A stretch of 64,000 nt of DNA from Planoprotostelium fungivorum. Lineage: Eukaryota > Evosea > Variosea > Cavosteliida > Cavosteliaceae. The stretch lies in NCBI GenBank assembly GCA_003024175.1, contig MDYQ01000254.1, positions 60,041 through 124,040 on the forward strand, in the 5' to 3' direction. Positions 21,222 through 30,526 of the stretch are shown here, piece after piece. Under the pieces are notes generated by a model. That model had not been told where the DNA came from. It ran no database searches and worked only from the letters and a program-made list of their open reading frames with translations. The first letter of the stretch is position 1; each line of letters begins with the position of its first letter. A program made the position numbers and the translations under genes.

Positions 21222-23056
21222 TCATCGTGTGCTGCAGTAGTTGTGGAACATGAGATACACCGGGTGACACTTGCAGACGTTCCAGCTGGAACAATAGAAC
21301 ACCACCGGTAAAGATGTCCTCATGAACAAGATGAGATAAGTCAGGGTGAAGAAGGTGAACAAGAAGATACCAATGCTCTTTCGCCTTCGCTGTGGTTTCC
21401 ACAACTCCACCACCTGTCTTCGTCAGATGAGGTATGGTGAAGGATAGTCTCACCCTTCTCTCCTGTTTCTCTTCGTGGTTCGTGACAATATTGTTGACGA
21501 TGAATTCGAGGGCGAATTGGATGACTGTTAGAATGACCAGACGATTCGTATCGGGTGATACGTAGATGTTCTGCCAGCCTAAATCAAAAGTCTCTCTGGA
21601 ACGCCAGAAGATCAAGAGGAGGAGGGGTTGGAGATAGATGGTGGTGAACTCTACCGTCTGCTCCGTATTCATGAAGGCAGTCTTGATGATCATGTCTCTA
21701 TTTGGGTGAGATGATGTGACAATGAGGGGTTACCTTTCGTATTCGTGTGACGACTTCCTCGCTTCTTCTTCGTAGAGGTAAACATTGGTTGACTGCTTCT
21801 TTCTCTTGATGAAGTACCATATGTTCTGTCGATTATACAGGGTGATTCTACAGACAAACTGTACGAATATCAGAGGGATAGTGCATATAGACGATAGATA
21901 CCACCTCTTCTATGGCTATGCCTAAGCTCATCAACAGTGGATTTTGAATGGAGGACCACGAGTCAACGGGAGTCGATACATCCATGACAGAGAAGACCCA
22001 AAGCCGACCGAAAAAGGCTCCCACGAACTTAAATTCGTCAGTATGATGCGTCTCGCAACGATATCAATGCATTGTGCCATGACATTATGGTGCTATTAGT
22101 GCGAGACGGTTTCATCACCTGAGTTGGCAATAGAAGAGTGGATAGATTCGTCGCGTGTGTCAGCCTGTATTGAAATACCTGTTTCACGTCAGTGTTCAGA
22201 AATTATGACGTCGCTCACCATCCTTCTCTGTATAGTCATCAATGATTCAAAGATGATGGGGTGTATGACGATCCTGATGACAAATCGTAGAACCATATTA
22301 GACTGTTGCCGTTAACATCTCCCATTCACGTCATCGACGTCAGCAAAGATCTCACTTGAAAGTAGATACGGCTGACTCCAATTCCGTATACGACCACCAT
22401 CACAACGGCCGTGCTGATCGGAAACAACATATTGCGCCAAAACCCTACGGCCTCTATAGGAAGACGAGATTTGTACAACATCTGCCTCCTGACATGGTAG
22501 CCGATGGCCCAGAAATTGAACCCGATGCCCACAACGAAGACGAAACTGAGCCAGTAGTAGTAATAATAGATGCCCGATTTGATAAGAGACAAAATCCAGA
22601 CGAAGAGGATCTGTGGATGTCACATCAGAGGTCAAGATGGAATGCGATCTCTCACCAGAATGAGTGCCAGGGGGATTTGTGACCTCACGGCGATCTTGAT
22701 CGTCAAGTCCAGGTCCATTTTATACATAGAATGGTAGTACAGATTGGGTAGTGCCAGCATGGAGAAGATGAAGACCAGAGACGTGTGAACGGTGAAGCCG
22801 TAGAGGTTAAGGAAGACGGGATGCCCATAGTCGTTCGGATCATCGCTCTGAGGTATGTACAAAAGCAGCCAGAAGAAGAAAGCGACAATCGATCCTGACC
22901 TCCCCTTCAATGATTTCGCTCCCGTCACGACTCACCGATCACAAGCGATTCGATAATCATCAGACACACATGCCTCAATATAGACAATTTGGAAGCTGCA
23001 GTCTTCTTAGCCAAAAGTTCTTCCTCTGATACATAAGCCGTCCCCGTCACAGGCAT
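21222..23056 (-). CDS. multi-pass membrane protein of unknown family
   Basis: Start ATG at 23056 (MPVTGTAYVSEEELLAKKT). Exons encode several hydrophobic spans: GSIVAFFFWLLLYI and HTSLVFIFSMLALPNLYY (about 22730-22900); YYYYYWLSFVFVVGIGFNFW and MLFPISTAVVMVVVYGIGV (about 22370-22590); IYLQPLLLLIFW and LVILTVIQFALEFIVNNIV (about 21480-21640); and IGIFLFTFFTLTYLILFM near the end. A basic loop (NIWYFIKRKKQSTNVYLYEE) lies at about 21800. The product therefore has at least seven predicted spans. The last exon ends MFHNYCSTR and TGA at 21222. I do not recognise the family; a receptor or transporter is possible. It is head-to-head with the phosphatase gene, 219 bases between starts. Confidence 0.65.
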
Positions 23057-23275
23057 GACTCCTGCTCAGAATAGCCTGCCTCCCATTCAATGAAATGGTT
23101 GAGAAATTTTAGCGAAGTTTCATCGGGGATCTGTGGGATCTGTGTGTTTTTGACATCTTGATGTTGCCCCCTAAGGCCGAGAAGGAAATGGGGACGCTCC
23201 GATTCAACGAAGAACAGAGGAGAACGAAAAAGAGTCACACGACCCCACACAAACGACAGAAACATCATCATCAAC

Positions 23276-24316
23276 ATGAGCGGGACGAAGAAGGCGGACT
23301 ACAGTGCAGCGTGCAGAGAGTTCGAAGAAGTCCAGGCGACGACTTGTGCGAGCTATGGACAATGCTCCATAGGTAGCGAGACGAGACACGCACACAAGAA
23401 CCGATACTGGGATATCATTCCTCGTAACGACACGCGCGTTCTATTAGAGGCGGATGATGAAGACGAAGACTATATCAATGCCAGTTACATCGATGGAGAA
23501 GAGAAGAAGAGAGAATATATCGCATGTCAAGCCCCACTTGACTCTACGATATATGACTTTTGGAGCATGGTATGGCAGCAGGTGAGATTGACCTCCATGG
23601 AAATAGAGTGGCTAACATTTTCCAAAGATGTGCCCTCTCATCGTCATGCTCACAGCTCTCAAAGAGGGAAAGACGATAAAATGCACCCAGTACTGGCCCG
23701 ACGATGGAACCTGCGCAGCATATGGACCTATCAAAGTCCATCACCGAAAGACTTTCAACCTCAACCCCTTCACATTACGCACGTTCACTCTTCAAAAATA
23801 CGGAGAAGAAGATAGAGAGCTTGTACAGATACAGATGGACACATGGCCAGGTACGTCTTTCCATTTCAATTACTATTTCTCATCAACGCAGATCATGGCG
23901 TACCAACTTGCACGAAAGTCATTCGAGAGCTCCTGTGGTTAATGCAACGAATCAGACAACGATCGCAACTACCAGGACCCGCTCTCATCCACTGCTCGGC
24001 CGGAGTCGGACGAACAGGTGAGATGCCCACACGATCTTCCTCCCCATCTTCTCACATTCAACCAGGATCTCTCATCGCCTGCGACATCATCAGCCAACGC
24101 CTGCGTCAACGAAAGTCTGTAGATGTGAAGCGGACTGTGGAGGGATTGAGAAAACAGAGACCGAAGATGGTTATGACTGCCGATCAATACTATCTCATCC
24201 ACCGTCTGGCCTCAGAGCTGTTTCCATCGCCATCCCAGCCATCGGCCTCATGCTCTAGTGAATCGACGACACCGATGACTATGGAAGCCCAGACGTCTCG
24301 TGTAGATATTGTATAA
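23276..24316 (+). CDS. classical protein tyrosine phosphatase
   Basis: Removes phosphate from phosphotyrosine, probably in the cytosol because there is no signal peptide or membrane span. Start MSGTKKADYSAACREFEE at 23276. Family motifs appear in order: KNRYWDIIPRNDTRVLL, DYINASYIDG, YIACQAPL, DFWSMVWQQ, CTQYWPDDG, then the WPD loop split by an intron (TWP then DHGVP). The signature loop HCSAGVGRTG (about 23990-24018) contains the nucleophilic Cys and the Arg. A Q-loop-like QRPKMVMTADQYYLIH follows. The tail (SQPSASCSSESTTPMTMEA) is low in complexity. Introns fall at about 23581-23627, 23851-23890 and 24018-24064. With the SH2 protein at 39771-42002 it indicates phosphotyrosine signalling in this organism. 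Confidence 0.9.
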
Positions 24317-24626
24317 AGACGACCTTTTTGAAACGCTTCTCTTAAGACACCGGAGAACTCCGTGAACCCCGAGCTCCCTCCGAGGTGACCGTTAGACCAA
24401 CTGACACAAGGAAGACCACTCAATATTTGAATGGACGGTTTGAAGAATATGCAACTGGTGTATTATACATGCACACGAAGAGGATGGCGAAGAGTAGCTG
24501 TTGAGCACCAACTCGATAGGTGGGCAGCCGTTGGTTGACATGTGTGAGAAAAGGAGGAAAAAAAAATAGTTTTCGGTTTAAAAGCGGTTCACATCACCAG
24601 AACACAAACCTTTTCTTCTTCTAAAG
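24317..24626. other. intergenic region, no gene supported
   Basis: 310 bases. The PTP stop is followed directly by AAAG, giving a TATAAAG string that may act as a variant poly(A) signal. The remainder probably holds the promoter of the BAH/AT-hook gene. Confidence 0.4.
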
Positions 24627-25864
24627 ATGAACGAAGAGGTCCAACCTATGTCTACGGACCCCAGCATACAGGCTGAGGTTAGATATATTTGATTCTTCAT
24701 TTAGACGTTTTTTCTGAGAGAAGATTGATCTTGGACATTAGCAGAACAATCAGCTGGTTTGGGGCAACCTCATCAAGGTTCAATACGAATCCGTTCAACT
24801 TAGGGGTCATGTCTATGCGCCTGGAGACACCGTCATCCTCTTTCGCAACGCAGACGAGACACCAGGCGTTCTGATCAAGATCAGCGAACTCTACCAAGAT
24901 GGTAAAGCGGACCGAGTGAGTTGGCGGTTCTAAATGGGAGATTGACTCTCGGTCCAGCCCATGCTCGCCGGCACACGCTTCTACCGGAAGCATGACATTC
25001 CAAACCTCGACGCCGATGCACACAGCATCAAAGATAATGAAGTCTTCGCCTCAGAGCAGACCGAACATTACCCCGTAGCCTCCATCGAGAGACACGTTTC
25101 CATCACCGAGGTGATCTCCATGCGATCCCATCCGAATCACATCTGACTCCTCCAAGGTCGAAGATCACAGCCCTCCCGAGAAATTGGAAGAGTTGAGCCG
25201 CTCTCCAGATTTCTACTACCGATTCTGGTACGACATGCGAGGTATCCCTCAACTATTGGGCCAAGCCCCTCTCGACTTTTACATCCAGCACTTCCACGAT
25301 CGAGAGACGGAGTTCATCTTGGACGAGAGCGTGGACCATGAGTTCATGGGCAAGAAGAGAGGAAGACCTCCTACCACTCCAAAGGAGGGACAGAAGAAGA
25401 GAGGAAGGCCCAGGAAGGACTCGTTACCTCTGCAACAGACTCCCACGAGTATGTCACCTGGTGTCCTCATCAGCCCCGATGGCACACCCATGTCCACAGA
25501 GAAGAAGAAGAGAGGCAGGCCTCGAAAGGTGACCATCTACAACGCGGCTCGCAGACGACTGAAATCTGCCGTCGCAGAACCCCCTGCCTGACCCAAACGT
25601 AATCACCGCGAAGAAGAAGAGAGGAAGGCCCAGAAAGGTGAGAGCCTCTACCTCATCGATGTCTCATGTCTGCGATCGCAGGCCCGCCCCGAAGATAGCG
25701 TCAAGCAGCCTGGAGAGGAGACAGATGAAGGGTCTGAAGGAGAAGAGGGAGAGCAACAAGAGGAGGAGGCCTTTGAGCACCAGGGCCAACCGCAAGTTGT
25801 CGTCGTGCATCATCCCGAGCAGATGCCCCAAGCCGAGTCTAAGCCTGAGACGGCCTCGACATAA
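24627..25864 (+). CDS. BAH-domain protein with AT-hooks
   Basis: Probable nuclear chromatin protein. Start MNEEVQPMSTDPSIQAE at 24627. Exons at about 24750-25110 encode a BAH (bromo-adjacent homology) module: GHVYAPGDTVILFRNADETP, GVLIKISELYQDGKADR, LAGTRFYRKHDIPN, then NEVFASEQTEHYPVASIER. The C-terminal half has at least four AT-hook cores (GKKRGRPPTTP, QKKRGRPRKDS, KKKRGRPRK, and KKRGRPRK near 25620), which bind AT-rich minor grooves. Introns lie at about 25528-25579 and 25637-25681. The final exon is acidic and Gln-rich (DEGSEGEEGEQQEEEAFEH) and ends PETAST. The BAH plus repeated AT-hook layout fits a regulator that reads nucleosomes. No SET, bromo or PHD domain is visible. Confidence 0.8.
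25534..25544 (+). repeat. copy of dispersed CATCTACAACG motif (intron)
   Basis: Lies inside the intron that starts GTGACCATCTACAACG in the BAH/AT-hook gene, seven bases from the donor site. One of many copies discussed in the findings. Confidence 0.6.
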
Positions 25865-25953
25865 ATTACAGATAAATCACAATAAATGTTAAGATCAGGT
25901 GATCATCGCTATAATACCGAGATCTGATTGGGGAAACATTTCATCATCATCGA

Positions 25954-27239
25954 ATGCGTCCGGGGCCGAAGATAAACAATGTGAAGTCTCACATCGCTTG
26001 TCGTGCATGTAGAAAGAGTCACGTATCTTGCGACAATGGTGAAATGTTCAATATCGATTCCATTGATGGAATGTAGAGAGGCCATGCAATAGATGTCATT
26101 CGAGAGGGTTGATCTGTGAGGAGTTAGAATCTATGAGAAAGAAGGCAAAGACATCGGAAGCTCCGAACCAATCGATCGCCGAGCCACAGAATGACTCCAT
26201 CTCTCAAGATCACCGAGATGCATTTCTACAGACACAACCCGTGTATCAACATGCAATGGAGCCTCTTCAGATGAGACATACTCTGACTTTGACACCATCT
26301 GAGAGTGAGCGGATATTTCTCCTTCTTCATTGATACCAACACAGTCGATGAGTGGTCACTCCTATTGGGGTCTAGTCCCTCATCCGGAATCGACATCGTC
26401 TACAGCAGCTCTGCTATGTCCGACGATCAGCCACCATCTCTCTACATCCGACCTCCCAATGAAGTCTTACGCCTGCGCCAGCTCTTGGAGAGTCGGTGAG
26501 ACTCTATCCATCATCACCTTCTTCTTTGATGACACCCAATCAGATTGTGCATCGACAAAGAATTTTTCGTTCTCATCAAACGAACATGGGACATCATCAA
26601 CACGAGAGTCTGCAATTTAGCCCAATTTGTGACTCTAGAACAGAGGAGAAACATGGTCATCAACTGCAGACAGAAACTACACGTGAGATCCCATCTCATT
26701 CGCACCATCATCACCGACGAACAAACAGGAACACACCCAAGCCTATCAACTCTGTCCAACACCGACCATCATCTGGGAGCGGTCTTTACGAATCTTATAT
26801 GTAAACGATGCTTTTAAGAAGATTGTTGATTGGAAAGACCATCCAGTGCCGACAGAGACATTTACAGAGCTGGTGGAGGTGATGGAGGCAGATGATAAGT
26901 GAGAACTGAACCCATCGCAGATGTTGTCTCCATCTTCGGTCAAGATGATGAGATACAATGCAAAGATGTTCTTAGACGTCCAGTGTGACTCGATTAGCTC
27001 TCGTGTTGGATTCAGAAAATTGAACAGCCAAGTGAAGACGGAGATCTTCCTCATTTGATGCTGATGGACGACAGGAAGAAGTCTTTACGGAGGGAAATGG
27101 CATTCTCAGTCTTCTGAGAGATCAACTGAGTCTTCCAGAGTTCTTTGTGTGCCAGTTCATACCTGATCCTCCACCGGACGTGATACCTGAGATCATCGTG
27201 AAGAAAGCCATCGTCAATGGAGGGTGGCAAGGAGAATGA
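25954..27239 (+). CDS. Zn2Cys6 transcription factor with PAS-like domain, copy 1
   Basis: Start MRPGPKINNVKSHIACR at 25954. A Zn2Cys6 binuclear cluster is split by an intron: HIACRACRKSHVSC (CX2CX6C) and PCNRCHSRGLIC (CX2CX6C). A disordered Gln/Ser linker follows, then PPSLYIRPPNEVLRLRQLLE. A PAS-like segment is read as PTPTIIWERSLRILYVNDAF and KKIVDWKDHPVPTETFTELV. Then comes SVKMMRYNAKMFLDVQCDS and the C-terminal GNGILSLLRDQLSLPEFFVC, VNGGWQGE, TGA. The Zn cluster plus PAS layout is like the fungal AcuK/ERT1 gluconeogenesis regulators. It is a tandem paralogue of the next gene, with the same exon structure and about half or more of residues shared. Probably sequence-specific DNA binding in the nucleus; targets unknown. 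Confidence 0.8.
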
Positions 27240-27353
27240 AAGAAATGAAAGACACAACGAGTCTCATGTCTTTATGTCATCGTAAAAATACTAGATGTGA
27301 ATACTCAGGGACCAGTTCCGCGATAAAATCACACAAGACATCACATCACACAC

Positions 27354-28644
27354 ATGCCGCCGGGACCAAAGCAGAATGGAGGAAAACCCAACATCGCCTG
27401 TAATGCATGCAGAAAGAGTCACGTATCATGCGAGCGCGGTGATCTGATACCAGATGTTACCGCGAGTTCATCGGATGCAGAGAGACCATGTAGGAGATGT
27501 CAGTCAAGAGGGTTAGTCTGTGAAGAAGTAGAATCGAAGAGGAGAAAGACACAACAGACATCGCCAGATGCCCCAATCAATTATACCTCCGCACATGTTA
27601 TGAGCGCTCCCTCTGTATCACAAAATGTCTACGCTAATCCTGTGTATCAACAACAACATATTGCGAACATACAAGGGGTCTCAACGGTAGAACGTGAGAA
27701 TGGCTCGAAAACCATCCTTGACAGATGACCAGTCGATGAATGGTCTCTTCTACTGGGTTCGAGCCCCTCCTCAGGGATAGAATTAACATACGCACCTCCG
27801 GTGACCAATGCACAACCCCCATCTCTATACGTCAGACCTCTGGAAGAGACCAAACGTCTTCAACAACTCATCCAAAAGAGGTGATTCCATTCCAATCCAA
27901 TCTAGGATGATGGATGTCTCATATCATAATCACAGGATGGGCAGTCGTCTGACACCAGAAGTTCTTCGGCTCATCGGACGGACTTGGGAGACCATCAACT
28001 CTCGCATCCACGGACTCCAACAATTCGTCACTGCCGAACAGAAACAACAGATGGTCAGCGATTACAAGCAGAGACTTCACGTAAGTCACCCTCTCTCACC
28101 ACCATTGACCCTCACATCAGGAACACACGCAAGCTCTAAAGATATCACCTGCACCGTCTCTCATTTGGGAGAGATCACTTCGCATCTTGTACGTAAACCC
28201 TGTCTTTAAGAAGATAGTCGAGTGGAACGACTGGCCGCTGCCCACAGAAGACTTCACCGAGTTCATGCAGGTAAAAATAGAACCGGCGCGTTGTAGATTG
28301 AGCGAGGGCAGATGCTGTCACCGGTGTCGGTCAGAATGATGAAGTACAACGCGAAGATGTTTTTGGACGTACAATGCGACAGCATCACGACGAGGATCGG
28401 CTTTCGAAGGTTGAACACTGACGTGAGTACTCTCTATACCCTGTGGTCGATTCATCATTCTGATGATGTCGATCAGGATGAAGTGTTTACGGAGGGAAAC
28501 GGAGTCTTGAATGTCATCCGAGACCAATTGGGACTACCCGAATTATTTATCTGCCAATTTGTTCCAGATCCACCATCAGATGAACTCCCCATCGCTGAGA
28601 TGGTGAAGAGAGCCATCATTGACGGAGGATGGCATGGACAATAA
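27354..28644 (+). CDS. Zn2Cys6 transcription factor with PAS-like domain, copy 2
   Basis: Start MPPGPKQNGGKPNIACN at 27354. Zn2Cys6 half-sites are IACNACRKSHVSC and PCRRCQSRGLVC. Between them lies a 42-base GT-AG intron at the same position as in copy 1. It has no stop and is a multiple of three, so retention would add 14 residues between the half-sites. Downstream are SLYVRPLEETKRLQQLIQK, LIGRTWETINSRIHGLQQF, a PAS-like LRILYVNPVFKKIVEWNDWP, and VRMMKYNAKMFLDVQCDS. The C-terminal FTEGNGVLNVIRDQLGLPEL leads to IIDGGWHGQ. TAA overlaps AATAAA. Only 114 bases separate it from copy 1, so a local duplication is clear. Confidence 0.8.
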
Positions 28645-28645
28645 A
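28640..28645 (+). terminator. poly(A) signal overlapping the stop codon
   Basis: AATAAA contains the whole TAA stop (28642-28644) of the second Zn2Cys6 gene. Confidence 0.55.
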
Positions 28646-28730
28646 TGTGTCTTCTACTCGACTTCTTCATCATCTCACCCGAATCACTTTCATCGGCACA
28701 TCATCGGTAGAGTGGATGAACGCAGGAAGA

Positions 28731-28979
28731 CTACAGGAATATGGTAAAGCCAGATTTACATGCTCCATGAGACAGGACTTTGAAAAATATTTGATAAATA
28801 GACGTTGTAGATATAGATTTTTCATCCACCGAACACTTAGAACTGGTTGTAGACTTACCAGTGGACCGGAGAGGAGCTGCAACGGGACTCTTCCGCGAAA
28901 TTCTAGCCCGTTTATCGTACGTAGCGTCGCGTAGGTTTTCACCAAGGCCGTAGAAACCCACAGAAACAACGGAACACAA
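28731..28979 (-). CDS. possible small protein, uncertain
   Basis: A frame starting MCSVVSVGFYGLGENLRD continues with a charged stretch (KRARISRKSPVAAPLRST). It may splice from a GTAAGTC donor (about 28860) to an exon ending KSGFTIFL. The product would be about 55-80 residues with no recognised family. It is convergent with the second Zn2Cys6 gene. Chance cannot be excluded. Confidence 0.25.
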   Translation of the reverse strand: MCSVVSVGFYGLGENLRDATYDKRARISRKSPVAAPLRSTGKSTTSSKCSVDEKSISTTSIYQIFFKVLSHGACKSGFTIFL

Positions 28980-29129
28980 AATGTCGGGCTGTTGGCAGGA
29001 TACAGATGAACGACCTCATACCTCATCAATAGTCGGTTTTCAATATATATTGTAGCTACTACTGTAGATGGGACCGCACACAGTGAGTGACAGCAGAGAT
29101 GAGATGTTAGCTGACAGAGTGGGGGCCAG

Positions 29130-29230
29130 AGGTAGGTAGAGAAGGAGTGTATAAGAAGTCATCAGACGTGTACAGCTATGGACTGCCTTTGTGGTCGATG
29201 GTCGAACAAGATATATCTGAGAAGGTAAAA
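29130..29230 (+). pseudogene. possible remnant of a tyrosine-kinase-like kinase
   Basis: The frame YKKSSDVYSYGLPLWSMVEQ matches kinase subdomain IX (SDVYSYGxxLWxxxEQ) of the TKL group. No catalytic loop, DFG motif or other subdomain can be read nearby on either strand, and downstream frames do not continue the C-lobe. The short match suggests a decayed fragment. The rest of 28980-29570 holds nothing else I can support. Confidence 0.35.
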
Positions 29231-29570
29231 CCTAATGTTTTTACAAATCTGCTCAGTATGCTTGTGGACAGGACGTTACCTGGCGGCAAGAGAGTCCCCC
29301 GCCATGATGACTACAAGTTGGGACACAGGAGTGAGAGCTCTTGTGCTTTCTGCATCGAGCAGTTCACCCTCATATGATTGACGGACTCTCTCTTCAACGG
29401 AAGTACCTGACAAACTGCTGTTACGATATCTGTACCGAATACAGAGTAAGTAATCGCGTTCGTCCCATTCTCTCAAATTCTCTCTGTCTCGAGAATCTCT
29501 CGCGGCACCTCCGGAACTCTTTTTTCTTCCCTCTCTTCCTCATTTTTAGGTAAGCAAGAAACCAATCACA

Positions 29571-30208
29571 ATGCTGCGCACCGTCATCGTCCTCTGCTCC
29601 CTCTTGGCTCTCGTTCGATCCGACTTTTTAGCTCAGGATAGTTTCAATGTCGAGAACTGTGTCGCTGCCAACCTCACGCAATCTTCCTACCTCAGTTTGG
29701 ACCGTTGCACCCCCAGCCTCAACAACGGTTCCTCTCTCAGGGTCGAGCTGAACAGCACCAACTTCTACAACCAGGTCAACTACACCACATCCAACACCTG
29801 TTCTGGTCCTTCCGTCGTACTCGGTAGTACCCAGCGCAGCGACTGTAGCTCACAGACCGTCAACGGAGTTGCTTCCAGCCTCAGAACTGTATCTTCTAGC
29901 AGCTTCACAAGAAAGCCCACTGCCCAGGACCTCGTCCGCCTCAAATACACCTCAGCTGGCTGCACTGGTGCCGTCGTAGAAGTCACCGTCCGATACAACC
30001 AATGCCAAGGGGCGGCTTCTGTTATAGCCTGTGACAGTAACAACTATAAGACCGTCTGTGGAGGAGATGCTGCGAGTGAGGATGATTTGACGTGAGAGAT
30101 GGGACCTGATGTGATGCAGTCGTCAACCCTGCCCCCGGCTCTAGCGCCGTCAGACTTGCCGTATACAACCTTGCCGTGGTCGTCCTCGCATTGGCTCTGA
30201 TGTTCTAG
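29571..30208 (+). CDS. small secreted GPI-anchored surface protein
   Basis: MLRTVIVLCSLLALVRSDF is a signal peptide. The mature part is Cys- and Ser/Thr-rich, with N-glycosylation sites (for example NLTQSSY, NSTNFYNQVNYTTSN) and spaced Cys residues (NCVAAN, DRCTPS, NTCSG, DCSSQ, GCTGA, NQCQG, IACDS, TVCGG). An intron from GTGAGGATGATTTG to TGATGCAG (about 30075-30117) joins a last exon encoding PAPGSSAVRLAVYN and a hydrophobic tail LAVVVLALALMF, typical of GPI attachment. Without splicing the frame would stop at 30095 and lose the anchor. No catalytic domain is recognised. The surface role is unknown. Confidence 0.7.
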
Positions 30209-30526
30209 ACAATGATATAAATCACCGCTCACCGTCTCTCAACACTTCTCTTCCTCTCACGTTTCTATTACGATGCCAAACATCACCATCTGCCTCCATC
30301 ATTGTCTCCAGTAATATAGCGATGTAGAGGAGTGACCACGTGAGCTATTAACTCGCTGGAGAATGAACTGAGTTCGTGCAACCTCATGTTTCTTCTCAAA
30401 ATAAAACAGTTGACGAAAAGTCACCATGGAAATCAATTGTGCTCGTACCTCATCCTCCGTGGATCAGCAAAAAGCTGCGGAAAAGAGTAAAACGATGCGA
30501 TGATCGTCTTCATTTATGTAGGACTC
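30209..30526. other. convergent intergenic region, no gene supported
   Basis: 318 bases between the 3' ends of the GPI protein and the Argonaute gene. AATAAAACAG at about 30400 may serve a 3' end. No coding signal seen. Confidence 0.4.
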
